Shown one piece after another: positions 27,381 to 35,337 of a stretch of DNA of 64,000 nucleotides (its first letter is position 1; the number at the start of each line of letters is the position of its first letter). A program made the position numbers and the translations under genes. Under the pieces are notes generated by a model. The model was not told where the DNA came from. It saw only the letters and a program-made list of their open reading frames with translations, and ran no database searches. The DNA is from Krasilnikovia cinnamomea (GTDB lineage Bacteria > Actinomycetota > Actinomycetes > Mycobacteriales > Micromonosporaceae), in NCBI RefSeq assembly GCF_004217545.1, contig NZ_SHKY01000001.1:3100001-3164000 (forward strand), given 5' to 3'.

Positions 27381-29902
27381 GCGGGCAAGTGTGGCAGAGA
27401 CGATCTGCCGTGGGCCCTGCGGCGGGGCAGGCGCACCACGGCGCCGGTCTCGTGCAGGGCCTCCGCCAGTACCCCGGGGCGGCCCCCGGAGCCGCGCCGC
27501 AGCGCCGCCAGCAGGCGCCCGGCGCCCATGGGCCGGGCGAACAGGTGTCCTTGCCCGGCGACGCAGCCCAGCCGGAACAGGGCGTGCCGCTGCGGTTCGC
27601 TCTCCACGCCTTCGGCGACGACCGTGAGCTGGAGGCTGCGGGCGAGGTCCACGGTGGACCGGATGACCGCCGCGGCCTCCGGGGAGGTCTCCACGGCTAG
27701 CACGAACTCTCGATCGATCTTCAGTTCGTGCACCGGTATGCGTGACAACACCGACAGCGACGAGACCCCGCTGCCGAAGTCGTCGAGGGCCAGCCGTACG
27801 CCCGCGTCGCGCAGCTCGCCCAGGGCGCGTTCGACGACTTCGAGCTGGCTGAGGGTGAGGGTTTCGGCGAGTTCGAGGACGAGCCGGTCGGCGGGGACCG
27901 CGCGGTTGTGCAGGCGGGCCAGGACGGCCGCCGGGAACTGCGGGTCGAGCAGGCTGCGCGGGGACACGTTGACCGCCACGGGCAGGTCGAAGCCCGCCTC
28001 CCGCCAGGCACCGAACGCGGTGAGTGACTGGTCGAGTACGGCGTCCGCGAAGGCGGCGAGCTGGCCGGAGCGTTCGACGGTCTCCAGGAAGTCCAGGGGG
28101 GTGAGGTGGCCGTGCTGCGGGTGGTGCCACCGGGCCAGCGCCTCGGCGGAGATCACTTCGCCGGTGCCCAGGTCGACGATTGGCTGGAAGTCGACCACGA
28201 ACTGCTGCTCGGCGACGGCGCGGCGTAGTTCGCCGCCGAGCATCAGCCGGCCGAGGTCGGCGGTGTCGCGGGCGTGCGCGTACGTGGCGGTGCGCCGCCC
28301 GGAGCGTTTCGCCTGGTACATGGCCACGTCGGCGCGGCGCATCAGCTCCTCGACCCCGCCGGTGCCGGGGGCGAGGGCGATGCCGCCGGCCGCCTCGACG
28401 GTGAGCTGCATGCCGTCGACCTCGATGGTGCGGTCGAGTTGGGCGAGCATCGACTCGGCGCGGTGTGCCGCCATGGCCGGGGCGGGCAGCCCGGTCAGCA
28501 GGATCGCGAACTCGTCGCCGCCGAGCCGGGCCACGAGGTCACCGGGGTGGGCGGCGTCCTGCAGCCGGTGCCCCACCTCGCGCAGGACCGCGTCGCCGGC
28601 CGCGTGCCCGAGGGTGTCGTTGACCTCTTTGAAGTGGTTCAGGTCGATGAGCAGGAGAGCCAGGATGCCGTCGCCCGCGCCGTCCGCGATGCTCGCGCTC
28701 GCGCGTTCGTACAGTTTGCGGCGGTTGGGTAGGCCGGTGAGCGGGTCGTGGGTGGCGGCGTGGGCGTTCTCGGCGGAGATCCGGGCGAGTTCGGCGTACG
28801 CCTGCGCGTTGCGGATCGCGGTGCACAGGGCCGAGGCGAAGGTGCGCAGCTTGTACTGCTCGAACTCGGTGAACTTGACCCGGTCGCGGAAGCGCAGCCG
28901 CAGCTCGCCCGCCTGGTAGCTGCCGTCGGCGGTCTTCAACTCGGCCGTGATGAGGTTGCCGTCCGAGGTGGACCCGGTGGCGGGGCCGTCGAAGGTGACG
29001 CCGCGCTCGACCCCGCGCACTACCCGGTCGCCGCCGCGGTCCGCCAGGTCGATCTCCACGTCGTCGGCGGAGAAGATCTGGGCCGCCCGGGTCGAGGCCA
29101 GGTGCAGCACCTCGGTGAGGTCGGGGACGTTGAGGGCGTCGATGGCGCGGGACAGCCGCTGCCAGGACTCGCGTTCGACGCGGGTGCGGACGCGCCGCGA
29201 GTGCCACAGGTGCACGCAGCTGATCACGAGCGGGACGAGCAGCAGGAGCAGCGGATCGCCGCGGTAGGCCAGGACGGCCACGACCCACAGGACCGCGGCG
29301 AGCCGGAAGACGTGCCCGACGAGCTTGACGTCGAGATTCACCCGGGCGACCCGGATGATCGACGATCGCTGCACGATCGCCATGAGCGGCAGGAACACCA
29401 GGTCGTCGACGAGCACCATGGCGCAGAACGCGAGGGTGATGGCCACCGGGTTGAAGTGCGGGCCGGTCGCGTCGGGACCGGCGCCGAAGGCCAGCAGGAC
29501 GAGGCCGGCGGCGGTGGCGGTCAGCAGTTCCTTGGCCGCGCCAAAGGCGATCTTTCGCGGCGGCAGCCGGAGCAGCATCTTGTCGATGAGGGCTCCCGTA
29601 ACGGCCGCGAGGGCGACCCATGGCAGGGGGGCCAGGACGAGGCCGATGAGCACCGGCACCTCGGCCCACGCGACGCCCTCGGTGTTGGAGCGCACCCGGA
29701 CGTGCACCCTCAGCCGGTGGGCCAGCACGGTGGCGGCGCAGATCGCGACGAGGATGAGGGCGCAGGTCCAATCTGGAGGCCGCCGGATCGGCAGGGTCGC
29801 GTCGATGACCGAGGCGAACATCGCCAACACGACGACGAGACCGACGAACAGCCGGAGCTGTCGATCGGTCACGTCGTCGTCAAGCCTCTTCGCGGATCGC
29901 AT
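27377..29902 (-). CDS. Membrane GGDEF-EAL protein (diguanylate cyclase/phosphodiesterase)
   Basis: 841 residues. The N-terminus (about 1-230) has 6-7 membrane helices, a MASE-like sensory module. A GAF-like domain (about 235-365) leads into HDPLTGLPNRRKLY. The GGDEF motif LGGDEFAILL (near residue 459) is intact. The product-inhibition I-site, normally RxxD, reads HPGD, so feedback control is probably lost. The EAL domain starts at SAEALARWHHPQHG and keeps ELAET, ALDDFGSG, LKIDREFV and VVAEGVES, so phosphodiesterase activity is plausible too. The ATG at 29902 follows AGGAAG; an in-frame start at 29950 is less likely. It heads an operon with the GT87 and zinc-ribbon genes. Confidence 0.92.
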   Translation of the reverse strand: MRSAKRLDDDVTDRQLRLFVGLVVVLAMFASVIDATLPIRRPPDWTCALILVAICAATVLAHRLRVHVRVRSNTEGVAWAEVPVLIGLVLAPLPWVALAAVTGALIDKMLLRLPPRKIAFGAAKELLTATAAGLVLLAFGAGPDATGPHFNPVAITLAFCAMVLVDDLVFLPLMAIVQRSSIIRVARVNLDVKLVGHVFRLAAVLWVVAVLAYRGDPLLLLLVPLVISCVHLWHSRRVRTRVERESWQRLSRAIDALNVPDLTEVLHLASTRAAQIFSADDVEIDLADRGGDRVVRGVERGVTFDGPATGSTSDGNLITAELKTADGSYQAGELRLRFRDRVKFTEFEQYKLRTFASALCTAIRNAQAYAELARISAENAHAATHDPLTGLPNRRKLYERASASIADGAGDGILALLLIDLNHFKEVNDTLGHAAGDAVLREVGHRLQDAAHPGDLVARLGGDEFAILLTGLPAPAMAAHRAESMLAQLDRTIEVDGMQLTVEAAGGIALAPGTGGVEELMRRADVAMYQAKRSGRRTATYAHARDTADLGRLMLGGELRRAVAEQQFVVDFQPIVDLGTGEVISAEALARWHHPQHGHLTPLDFLETVERSGQLAAFADAVLDQSLTAFGAWREAGFDLPVAVNVSPRSLLDPQFPAAVLARLHNRAVPADRLVLELAETLTLSQLEVVERALGELRDAGVRLALDDFGSGVSSLSVLSRIPVHELKIDREFVLAVETSPEAAAVIRSTVDLARSLQLTVVAEGVESEPQRHALFRLGCVAGQGHLFARPMGAGRLLAALRRGSGGRPGVLAEALHETGAVVRLPRRRAHGRSSLPHLPA

Positions 29903-30428
29903 CCGACTTCCTGATAACCGAGCACATCGGATACCGGGCACTGTGGGCACTCGTGGCTAGACCTCAGCGTATCTGCGTGTGCCTGCAGGCGCACGGTCGG
30001 TCAGCCCCATTCATTGCTGCCACGCATGGCCGTCTCCCTCGCCGTCCGTCAGGGGCTTCGCAGGCCCCTGAACCCCCTACGTACCGGTTCGTGTCGCGAC
30101 GCAGGGAACGTTATGCGGGCCCGCGTGGTTTTGGTAGTGATTCGTGCCGGTATGCGCAGAACACGAGAATCGTGAGTAAGGGTCGTCACCGCTCGCATTC
30201 GGACGCGAACTGACCGCAATCCTGGAAACGGGTCAAAATCGGAGGAATCCGATTACCGGACATAACGTTTGTCTACCCGAAACGATTGACAAATATGGCT
30301 CTGGTTATCAACGAACGAAGCGCTGCTGAGCAGCGGGAAATCTTCGAAATCTGTCGTGGAGAAATTGTGCTGTGCTCGGTGGCGATCGCGCTAACCCCTT
30401 CTCGGACGCCGTTCTATAAACTCCCGGT
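29903..30428. other. Long divergent intergenic region with AT-rich segment and hairpin
   Basis: 526 bases without a convincing gene; an 86-codon open frame at 29953-30213 has no coding character. The part from about 30170 is clearly less GC-rich than its surroundings. It contains a perfect inverted repeat AATCGGA-GGAA-TCCGATT at 30237-30254 and a TTGACA hexamer at 30286-30291 without a well-placed -10. The moaC -10 lies at its right end. It probably holds control elements for the two divergent transcripts. Confidence 0.5.
30415..30420 (+). promoter_or_regulatory. Leaderless -10 of the moaC operon
   Basis: TATAAA ends 8 bases before the ATG of moaC, which places the likely transcript start at or next to the A of the start codon. 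No ribosome-binding site is visible. Confidence 0.55.
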
Positions 30429-30920
30429 ATGCCCGACGAATCCCTGCTCACCCACGTCGACCACACCGGGGCGGCGCGCATGGTCGACGTCTCGGCCAAG
30501 GCGGTCACCGCCCGCCGCGCCGTGGCCGCCGGCCGGGTCGACACCACCGCCGAGGTGGTCGCGCTGCTCCGCGGCGACGGCATGCCCAAAGGGGACGCCC
30601 TGGCCGTGGCCCGCCTCGCCGGGATCATGGGGGCCAAGCGCACCCCCGACCTCATCCCGCTGTGTCACCCGATCGGGCTGCACGGGGTGACGGTCGACCT
30701 GCGGGTGACCGACGCGGGCGTCGAGATCGTCGCGACCACGAAGACCGCCGAGCGCACCGGCGTCGAGATGGAGGCGCTGACCGCGGTCGCCACCGCCGGA
30801 CTCACCCTGATCGACATGGTCAAGGCCGTGGACCCGGCCGCGAGCCTGCAGGCCGTCCGCGTCCTGCGCAAGGAGGGCGGCAAGACCGGCGAATGGGTAC
30901 GCCCACAGGACCGCCCGTGA
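30429..30920 (+). CDS. moaC: Cyclic pyranopterin monophosphate synthase accessory MoaC
   Basis: Acts after MoaA to form cyclic pyranopterin monophosphate from the 3',8-cyclo-GTP intermediate, the first stage of molybdenum cofactor synthesis. 163 residues, the normal size. Signature stretches: LTHVDHTGAARMVDVSAKAVTARRA, LIPLCHPIGLHGV, KTAERTGVEMEALTAV and LIDMVKAVDP. It is first in moaC-mog-moeA-moaE and its TGA overlaps the GTG of the next gene by GTGA. Confidence 0.97.
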   Translation: MPDESLLTHVDHTGAARMVDVSAKAVTARRAVAAGRVDTTAEVVALLRGDGMPKGDALAVARLAGIMGAKRTPDLIPLCHPIGLHGVTVDLRVTDAGVEIVATTKTAERTGVEMEALTAVATAGLTLIDMVKAVDPAASLQAVRVLRKEGGKTGEWVRPQDRP

Positions 30921-31411
30921 CCTCCGCCGCCATCCGTGCCCGGGTCGTGGTCGCCTCCAACCGCGCCGCGGCCGGCGTCTACGCCGACACCAGCGGTCCG
31001 CTACTGGTCGCCGGGCTGCGCGACCTCGGCTGCGACGTCGAACCGATCCCCGTGGTGGTCCCGGACGGCGAACCCGTCACCGCCGCGCTGCGCGCCGCCG
31101 TCACCGACGGCGTCGACGTCGTGCTGACCAGCGGCGGCACCGGGGTGACCCCCACCGACCGGACGCCCGAGGCGACCCGGGTACTTCTCGACTTCGAGAT
31201 CCCCGGCATCGCGGAGGCGCTGCGCGCGTACGCCCGGGACAGGGTGCCCGCCGCCGCGCTGTCCCGTGGGCTGGCCGGGGTCGCCGGCCGGACGCTCATC
31301 GTCAACCTGCCCGGCTCCACCGGCGGGGCCCGCGACGGACTGGCCGTGCTCGGCCCGCTGCTGGCGCACACCGTGCAGCAGTTGCGCGGCGGCGACCACG
31401 GCCGCGAGTGA
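30917..31411 (+). CDS. mog: Molybdopterin adenylyltransferase (MoaB/Mog family)
   Basis: Activates molybdopterin by adenylation before metal insertion. 164 residues. The family motif TSGGTGVTPTDRTPEAT is present, as is LPGSTGGARDGL. The GTG at 30917 overlaps the moaC stop codon, so translation is coupled. It could be named moaB or mog; sequence alone does not separate them, but MogA-type activity is expected for this actinobacterial gene. Confidence 0.92.
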   Translation: MTSAAIRARVVVASNRAAAGVYADTSGPLLVAGLRDLGCDVEPIPVVVPDGEPVTAALRAAVTDGVDVVLTSGGTGVTPTDRTPEATRVLLDFEIPGIAEALRAYARDRVPAAALSRGLAGVAGRTLIVNLPGSTGGARDGLAVLGPLLAHTVQQLRGGDHGRE

Positions 31412-31425
31412 CCCGTCCCCGTGGC

Positions 31426-31431
31426 TAGGCT
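31426..31431 (+). promoter_or_regulatory. Candidate leaderless -10 of moeA
   Basis: TAGGCT ends 6 bases before the GTG of moeA. It would allow moeA-moaE expression independent of moaC. Confidence 0.45.
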
Positions 31432-31437
31432 GATCGG

Positions 31438-32664
31438 GTGAGCGCTGAGGGCATTCCGGTCGACTGGGACAAGGCGCGCGCCAGCGCGTACGAGGCGGGC
31501 CGGGCGGCGGCCGGGCCCGGCGAGCGGGTGTCGCTGGCCGAGGCCGACGGTCGTACCCTCGCCGAGCCGCTGTGCGCGCTGACGGATCTGCCCGCGTTTC
31601 CGACCTCCAGCATCGACGGTTGGGCGGTGCGCGGCCCCGGCCCCTGGCGCCCGGTCGGCCGGGTACTGGCCGGGCACACGGCGGCGCCACTGACCGACGA
31701 CGGCACCTGCGTCGAGATCGCCACCGGCGCCATGGTCCCGCCCGGCGCGGCCGCCCTGGTGCGCGTCGAGGAATCCGTCCGCGACGCCGAGGGCCTGGTC
31801 ACCGGCACCCCGCGCAGCGCGCCCGAGTGGCGGCTGCCCGGCGAGGAGGCCACCCGCGGCGAACAGCTGTTGAGCGCCGGGACCGCGGTGGACCCGGCCG
31901 TGGTGGGGCTCGCCGCCACCTGCGGCTACGAAACCCTCGCGGTGCGCCGGGCGCCGCGCGCGGCCGTACTGATCTTCGGTGATGAGCTGCTCACCGGCGG
32001 CGTGCCCGGCGCGGGCCGGGTCCGCGACTCCCTCGGCCCGCAGGTGCCCGGCTGGCTGCGCCGCTACGGCGCCACCCTCGGCCCGGCCGACGTGACCGGA
32101 CCGGTCCGCGACACTCTCGACGCGCACGTCGACGCGTTACGCCACGCGCTCGCCGACGCCGACCTCGTCTGCACCACCGGCGGCACGATGCACGGCCCGG
32201 TCGACCACCTGCATCCGGCCCTGGCCGCACTCGGCGCCGAGTACGTGGTGAACACGGTCGCGGTCCGCCCCGGCTTCCCGATGCTGCTGGCCCGCGTCAC
32301 CGACCCGGACGGGCGGGCCCGCTTCGTCGCCGGGCTCCCCGGCAACCCCCAGTCCGCGGTGATCGCCCTGGTGTCGCTGGCGGCCCCGCTGCTGGCCGGG
32401 CTGCACGGCCGGGAACTGCCCGAGCTGCCCCAGGTCACCGCCGGTGCCGACGTGCCGGGCCGGGGCGGCTTCACTCACCTGGCCCTGGCCGCCCTCGACC
32501 CGCACCGGGGCACGGCCACCCCGGTCGGCCACGTCGGCTCCGCGATGCTGCGCGGGCTGGCCCGGTCGCACGGATTCGTGGTGGTCCGCCCGGGCACCCG
32601 GGCCACGGCCGGGGACCGGGTCCCGTTCCTGCCCCTGCCCCTACATCCCGGAGAACGGCCATGA
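31438..32664 (+). CDS. moeA: Molybdopterin molybdenumtransferase MoeA
   Basis: Inserts molybdate into adenylated molybdopterin. 408 residues. Domain I opens with LPAFPTSSIDGWAV, then the beta-rich domain, then the MoaB-like domain with RAAVLIFGDELL, RVRDSLGPQVPGWL and TTGGTMHGPVDHL. LPGNPQSAVIALV precedes the C-terminal beta domain. Its GTG start is 26 bases after the mog stop. Confidence 0.96.
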   Translation: MSAEGIPVDWDKARASAYEAGRAAAGPGERVSLAEADGRTLAEPLCALTDLPAFPTSSIDGWAVRGPGPWRPVGRVLAGHTAAPLTDDGTCVEIATGAMVPPGAAALVRVEESVRDAEGLVTGTPRSAPEWRLPGEEATRGEQLLSAGTAVDPAVVGLAATCGYETLAVRRAPRAAVLIFGDELLTGGVPGAGRVRDSLGPQVPGWLRRYGATLGPADVTGPVRDTLDAHVDALRHALADADLVCTTGGTMHGPVDHLHPALAALGAEYVVNTVAVRPGFPMLLARVTDPDGRARFVAGLPGNPQSAVIALVSLAAPLLAGLHGRELPELPQVTAGADVPGRGGFTHLALAALDPHRGTATPVGHVGSAMLRGLARSHGFVVVRPGTRATAGDRVPFLPLPLHPGERP

Positions 32665-32766
32665 CCGACTGCAGCGAGGGCCAGGAGGGCATGGCAAGGG
32701 GGCACGACCATGACCGAGCGCAGCGAGGGCCGGGACGGCACGGCGAAGGAGACACGGCCATGACCG
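32659..32766 (+). repeat. Tandem ~50-base repeat at the moeA-moaE junction
   Basis: CCATGACCG recurs at 32659, 32708 and 32758 (periods 49 and 50). The first two full units share ATGACCGA, GCAGCGAGGGCC and GGCA blocks with scattered mismatches. Each unit begins with a copy of the moaE start region, and only the last has a proper ribosome site. Confidence 0.75.
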
Positions 32767-33194
32767 TCGAGCAGCCGTCGGTGATTCATGTCGCGGTCAG
32801 CGACACCGACCTGGACCTGGCCGCGCATGAGCGCGCGGTGGCCGACCCCCGCGCCGGGGCGGTCGTCTCGTTCCAGGGTGTGGTCCGCGACCACGACCAC
32901 GGCCGGGGCGTCACCCTGCTGGAGTACGAGGGCCACCCCAGCGCCGAGGCGGTCCTGCGGGAGGTGGCCGCCGAGGTGGCCGCCGACCCGGCCGTGTACG
33001 CGGTCGCCGTGTCCCACCGCGTCGGCACCCTGAAGATCGGCGACGTGGCCCTGGTGGCGGCGGTCAGCACGGCGCACCGCGCGGCGGCCTTCGCGGCCTG
33101 CGCCCGACTGGTCGACGAGGCCAAGGCCCGGCTGCCGATCTGGAAGCGGCAGGTCTTCACCGACGGCACCGAGGAGTGGGTGAACTGCCCCTGA
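32760..33194 (+). CDS. moaE: Molybdopterin synthase large subunit MoaE
   Basis: With thiocarboxylated MoaD, converts cyclic pyranopterin monophosphate to molybdopterin. 144 residues. Conserved blocks: VVSFQGVVRDHDHGRGVTLLEYEGHPSAE, VSHRVGTLKIGDVAL and the catalytic lysine region KARLPIWKRQVF. The ATG at 32760 is preferred over an in-frame ATG at 32661 because AAGGAG lies 8 bases upstream and the extra 33 residues are the repeat described separately. Its partner moaD is 10 kb away on the other strand. Confidence 0.95.
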   Translation: MTVEQPSVIHVAVSDTDLDLAAHERAVADPRAGAVVSFQGVVRDHDHGRGVTLLEYEGHPSAEAVLREVAAEVAADPAVYAVAVSHRVGTLKIGDVALVAAVSTAHRAAAFAACARLVDEAKARLPIWKRQVFTDGTEEWVNCP

Positions 33195-33200
33195 CCCCGG

Positions 33201-34601
33201 TCAGTGCGGCAGCACGGTCGTCGCCAGCCGTCGCCGGGCCACGGCCGCCCGCGCGCTCCAGCGGTCGGCCGGGAACGCGGGCGCCGCCCCGGCCCGCGCC
33301 GGCAGCCCGTTGATCAGCAGGATCACCGCCAGCGCGTACGCGTTGCCGCCGAGCATCCCCACCACCCCGCCCGCCTCTGCCAGTGTCCCCATCGGAGTCG
33401 TGACGAACAGCAGGTACGTGAGCACCGCCGCGACCGCGTACCCGCCGCCCGCGAATCCGGGCGGGCGCCCCGGCCACGGCCGCCGGGCGCCGACCCGCTG
33501 CCGGAAGGCCGCGTCCACCAGGATCAGCACCGCAGGCACCACCCAGATCAGCTCGTACGTGCCGGTGACCGGGCTCACGATCGCCGTGGTGAGGCCCACC
33601 AGCGTGAACGCCGCGACCTCGTCGCCGTCGGCGTGCGCGGACCGCGCCCGCAGCAGGCCCACCGCCGCCAGCAGCAGCGCGACGGACAGCCACAGCAGCA
33701 CCGGTGTGGTGGCCGAGTCGTACAGCCGCGCCAGCACGCCGGCCAGGGACTGGTTGCCGGGCGAGTCCATCCCGCCCCGGCGATCGAGGCGGCCCAGCAC
33801 CTCACCGAGGTAGGCGGCGCTCTGTTGTGGAGCGGCCAGCACGGCCCCGACGCCGAGGGTCAGCGCGGTGACCACGGCGGTGACCGCCGCCCGCCACTGC
33901 CGGGTGCCGGCGAGATACACGATGAACAGGACCGGGCTCAGGTTGAGCGCGGTCGCGGCGCCGATGCCGACCCCGGCCCACGTTCCGCGTTGCGACCAGC
34001 GCCGCCCCGGCCGGGCCGGGCCGCCGAGGTGGGGTGCGGGCGGGCGGGGGCGGCCCGGCCACCACGCGGCGCGGCTGCGGGTCCAGGCGTTGCGGCGCAA
34101 CGCCACCACGTCCGCCACGATCAGGCCGAAGATGAGCACGTCCAGGTGGCCGAGGCCGAGTGCCGACCGGACGGGCTCCAGCAGCAGGGCCAGGGCCCCC
34201 GCCGCCAGCACGGCCCGCCAGCGCGGCCGCCCGTACCGGCGGGCGACCGGGCCGGCCAGCGCGTACAGCGTCAGCGCGAGGGCGGCGATCCCGGCGAGCG
34301 CCAGCAGCCGGCCCGCGATCGCGATGGGCAGCCACGCGGCGGGCAGCAGCAGGAACGCGGCGGCCGGGGGGACCGCGGTGCCCAGGTCGCTGTCCGGTGC
34401 GCGGTAGGCGTACAGGCCGTCGCCGGACAGCCAGCTGCGTACGGCGGCGCGGTCCAGCGCGAGGCCGGTCAGGCCGTACCGATGGGTGAGGGCGGCGACC
34501 GCGATGCCGACACCGGCGCAGGCCAGCCCGGCCACCGCGAGCCGCGCCGCTCTCCGGTGGGTACGCGCGGTTCGGCGCGCACGCTCCACAATCGCCGGCA
34601 T
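33201..34601 (-). CDS. GT87-like polytopic membrane glycosyltransferase
   Basis: 466 residues from the ATG at 34601, with about 10-12 membrane helices. It resembles actinobacterial DUF2029 alpha-mannosyltransferase-like proteins: SWLSGDGLYAYRAPDSDLG in the first loop with acidic residues, GLGHLDVLIFGLIVADV and the GAATALNLSPVLF motif. The long first loop suggests a periplasmic catalytic site. It is convergent with moaE, only 6 bases apart, and is downstream of the DoxX gene on the same strand. A start 19 codons upstream is possible but would add an Arg-rich extension. Confidence 0.82.
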   Translation of the reverse strand: MPAIVERARRTARTHRRAARLAVAGLACAGVGIAVAALTHRYGLTGLALDRAAVRSWLSGDGLYAYRAPDSDLGTAVPPAAAFLLLPAAWLPIAIAGRLLALAGIAALALTLYALAGPVARRYGRPRWRAVLAAGALALLLEPVRSALGLGHLDVLIFGLIVADVVALRRNAWTRSRAAWWPGRPRPPAPHLGGPARPGRRWSQRGTWAGVGIGAATALNLSPVLFIVYLAGTRQWRAAVTAVVTALTLGVGAVLAAPQQSAAYLGEVLGRLDRRGGMDSPGNQSLAGVLARLYDSATTPVLLWLSVALLLAAVGLLRARSAHADGDEVAAFTLVGLTTAIVSPVTGTYELIWVVPAVLILVDAAFRQRVGARRPWPGRPPGFAGGGYAVAAVLTYLLFVTTPMGTLAEAGGVVGMLGGNAYALAVILLINGLPARAGAAPAFPADRWSARAAVARRRLATTVLPH

Positions 34602-34755
34602 GGCGCGACCCCCCGTCGCTCTCGCTCTCCGGTCCGCTCGGACCTCGAGAGGCGGCACGGACGCGGTCCGGCACGGCCCGCGGCGCGAGCTTGGCAGGCC
34701 CGGTGCGACGCCGATGGCCTCCGATGGCTTAACGCCGGGGCGGCGGGGAGGTTGT

Positions 34756-35310
34756 TCAGTGCGGCAGCCGCCGGGCGACGGTGGCCGACGCCGCCGCGAT
34801 CTTCGCCTCCCGCTTCGCGGTGCGCACCGCGCGGCGCACCGAGCGCTGCACCGTACGCTGCGAGCGGTCGACCGCGTGCGAGGTGCGGTACCGCAGGCCG
34901 GGCCTGCCCTCGGTGTCCGACGCGGCCAGCAGCAGCCCGCCGAGCAGGCCGAGGTTCTTGAGGAAGTGGATCCGCTGCTGCCCGCGCTCCGGCTCGGACA
35001 TCGTCCAGAAGGGATGCCCGGCCAGGGTCGTGGGGATCAGCCCCGCGGCCAGCACCGCCGCGGCCGGGCGGGTGAGCCGGCCGCTGACGAGCAGCAGGCC
35101 CGCGACCACGTCGCTGGCGGCCTTGAGGCGGACCAGGCTGGTCGCGTCGCTGGGCAGCCGCGGGTCCACCCGCTCGATCAGCGGGCTGACGTGGTCGGTG
35201 ACCTTCTTGGCCATGTCGACCCGGGAGCCGGGGTCAAGGACGATGCGGACCCCGCTGGTGATGAAGATGGCGCCGAGCATGGCGCGGGCTGCGCTGCGTA
35301 CGGGCTTCAT
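34756..35310 (-). CDS. DoxX family membrane protein
   Basis: 184 residues. Four hydrophobic segments in DoxX layout: MLGAIFITSGVRIVLDPG, KAASDVVAGLLLVSGRLTRPAAAVLAAGLI, FWTMSEPERGQQRIHFLKNLGLLGGLLLAASD. A basic Arg/Ala-rich tail of about 45 residues follows. In mycobacteria DoxX takes part in a membrane oxidoreductase complex with SodA and SseA, but many homologues have no known role and neither partner is here. The ATG at 35310 lies 6 bases after TATAAC. Confidence 0.88.
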   Translation of the reverse strand: MKPVRSAARAMLGAIFITSGVRIVLDPGSRVDMAKKVTDHVSPLIERVDPRLPSDATSLVRLKAASDVVAGLLLVSGRLTRPAAAVLAAGLIPTTLAGHPFWTMSEPERGQQRIHFLKNLGLLGGLLLAASDTEGRPGLRYRTSHAVDRSQRTVQRSVRRAVRTAKREAKIAAASATVARRLPH

Positions 35311-35316
35311 ACGCTG

Positions 35317-35322
35317 GTTATA
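35317..35322 (-). promoter_or_regulatory. Candidate leaderless -10 of the doxX-like gene
   Basis: TATAAC on the minus strand ends 6 bases before the ATG at 35310. Confidence 0.45.
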
Positions 35323-35337
35323 CCCGGACCGGGCGGA

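Noticed and set aside
29953-30213. 86-codon open frame in the long intergenic region
   Set aside because: No ribosome site, Arg/Ser/His-rich composition and no domain resemblance.
30286-30320. Possible sigma-70 type promoter from TTGACA
   Set aside because: No acceptable -10 hexamer at 16-19 bases. TATCAA lies only 14 bases away, so it is kept only as part of the region description.
30237-30428. Moco or c-di-GMP riboswitch
   Set aside because: No matching conserved pairing or loop sequences were recognised, and the moaC -10 is adjacent to the start codon.
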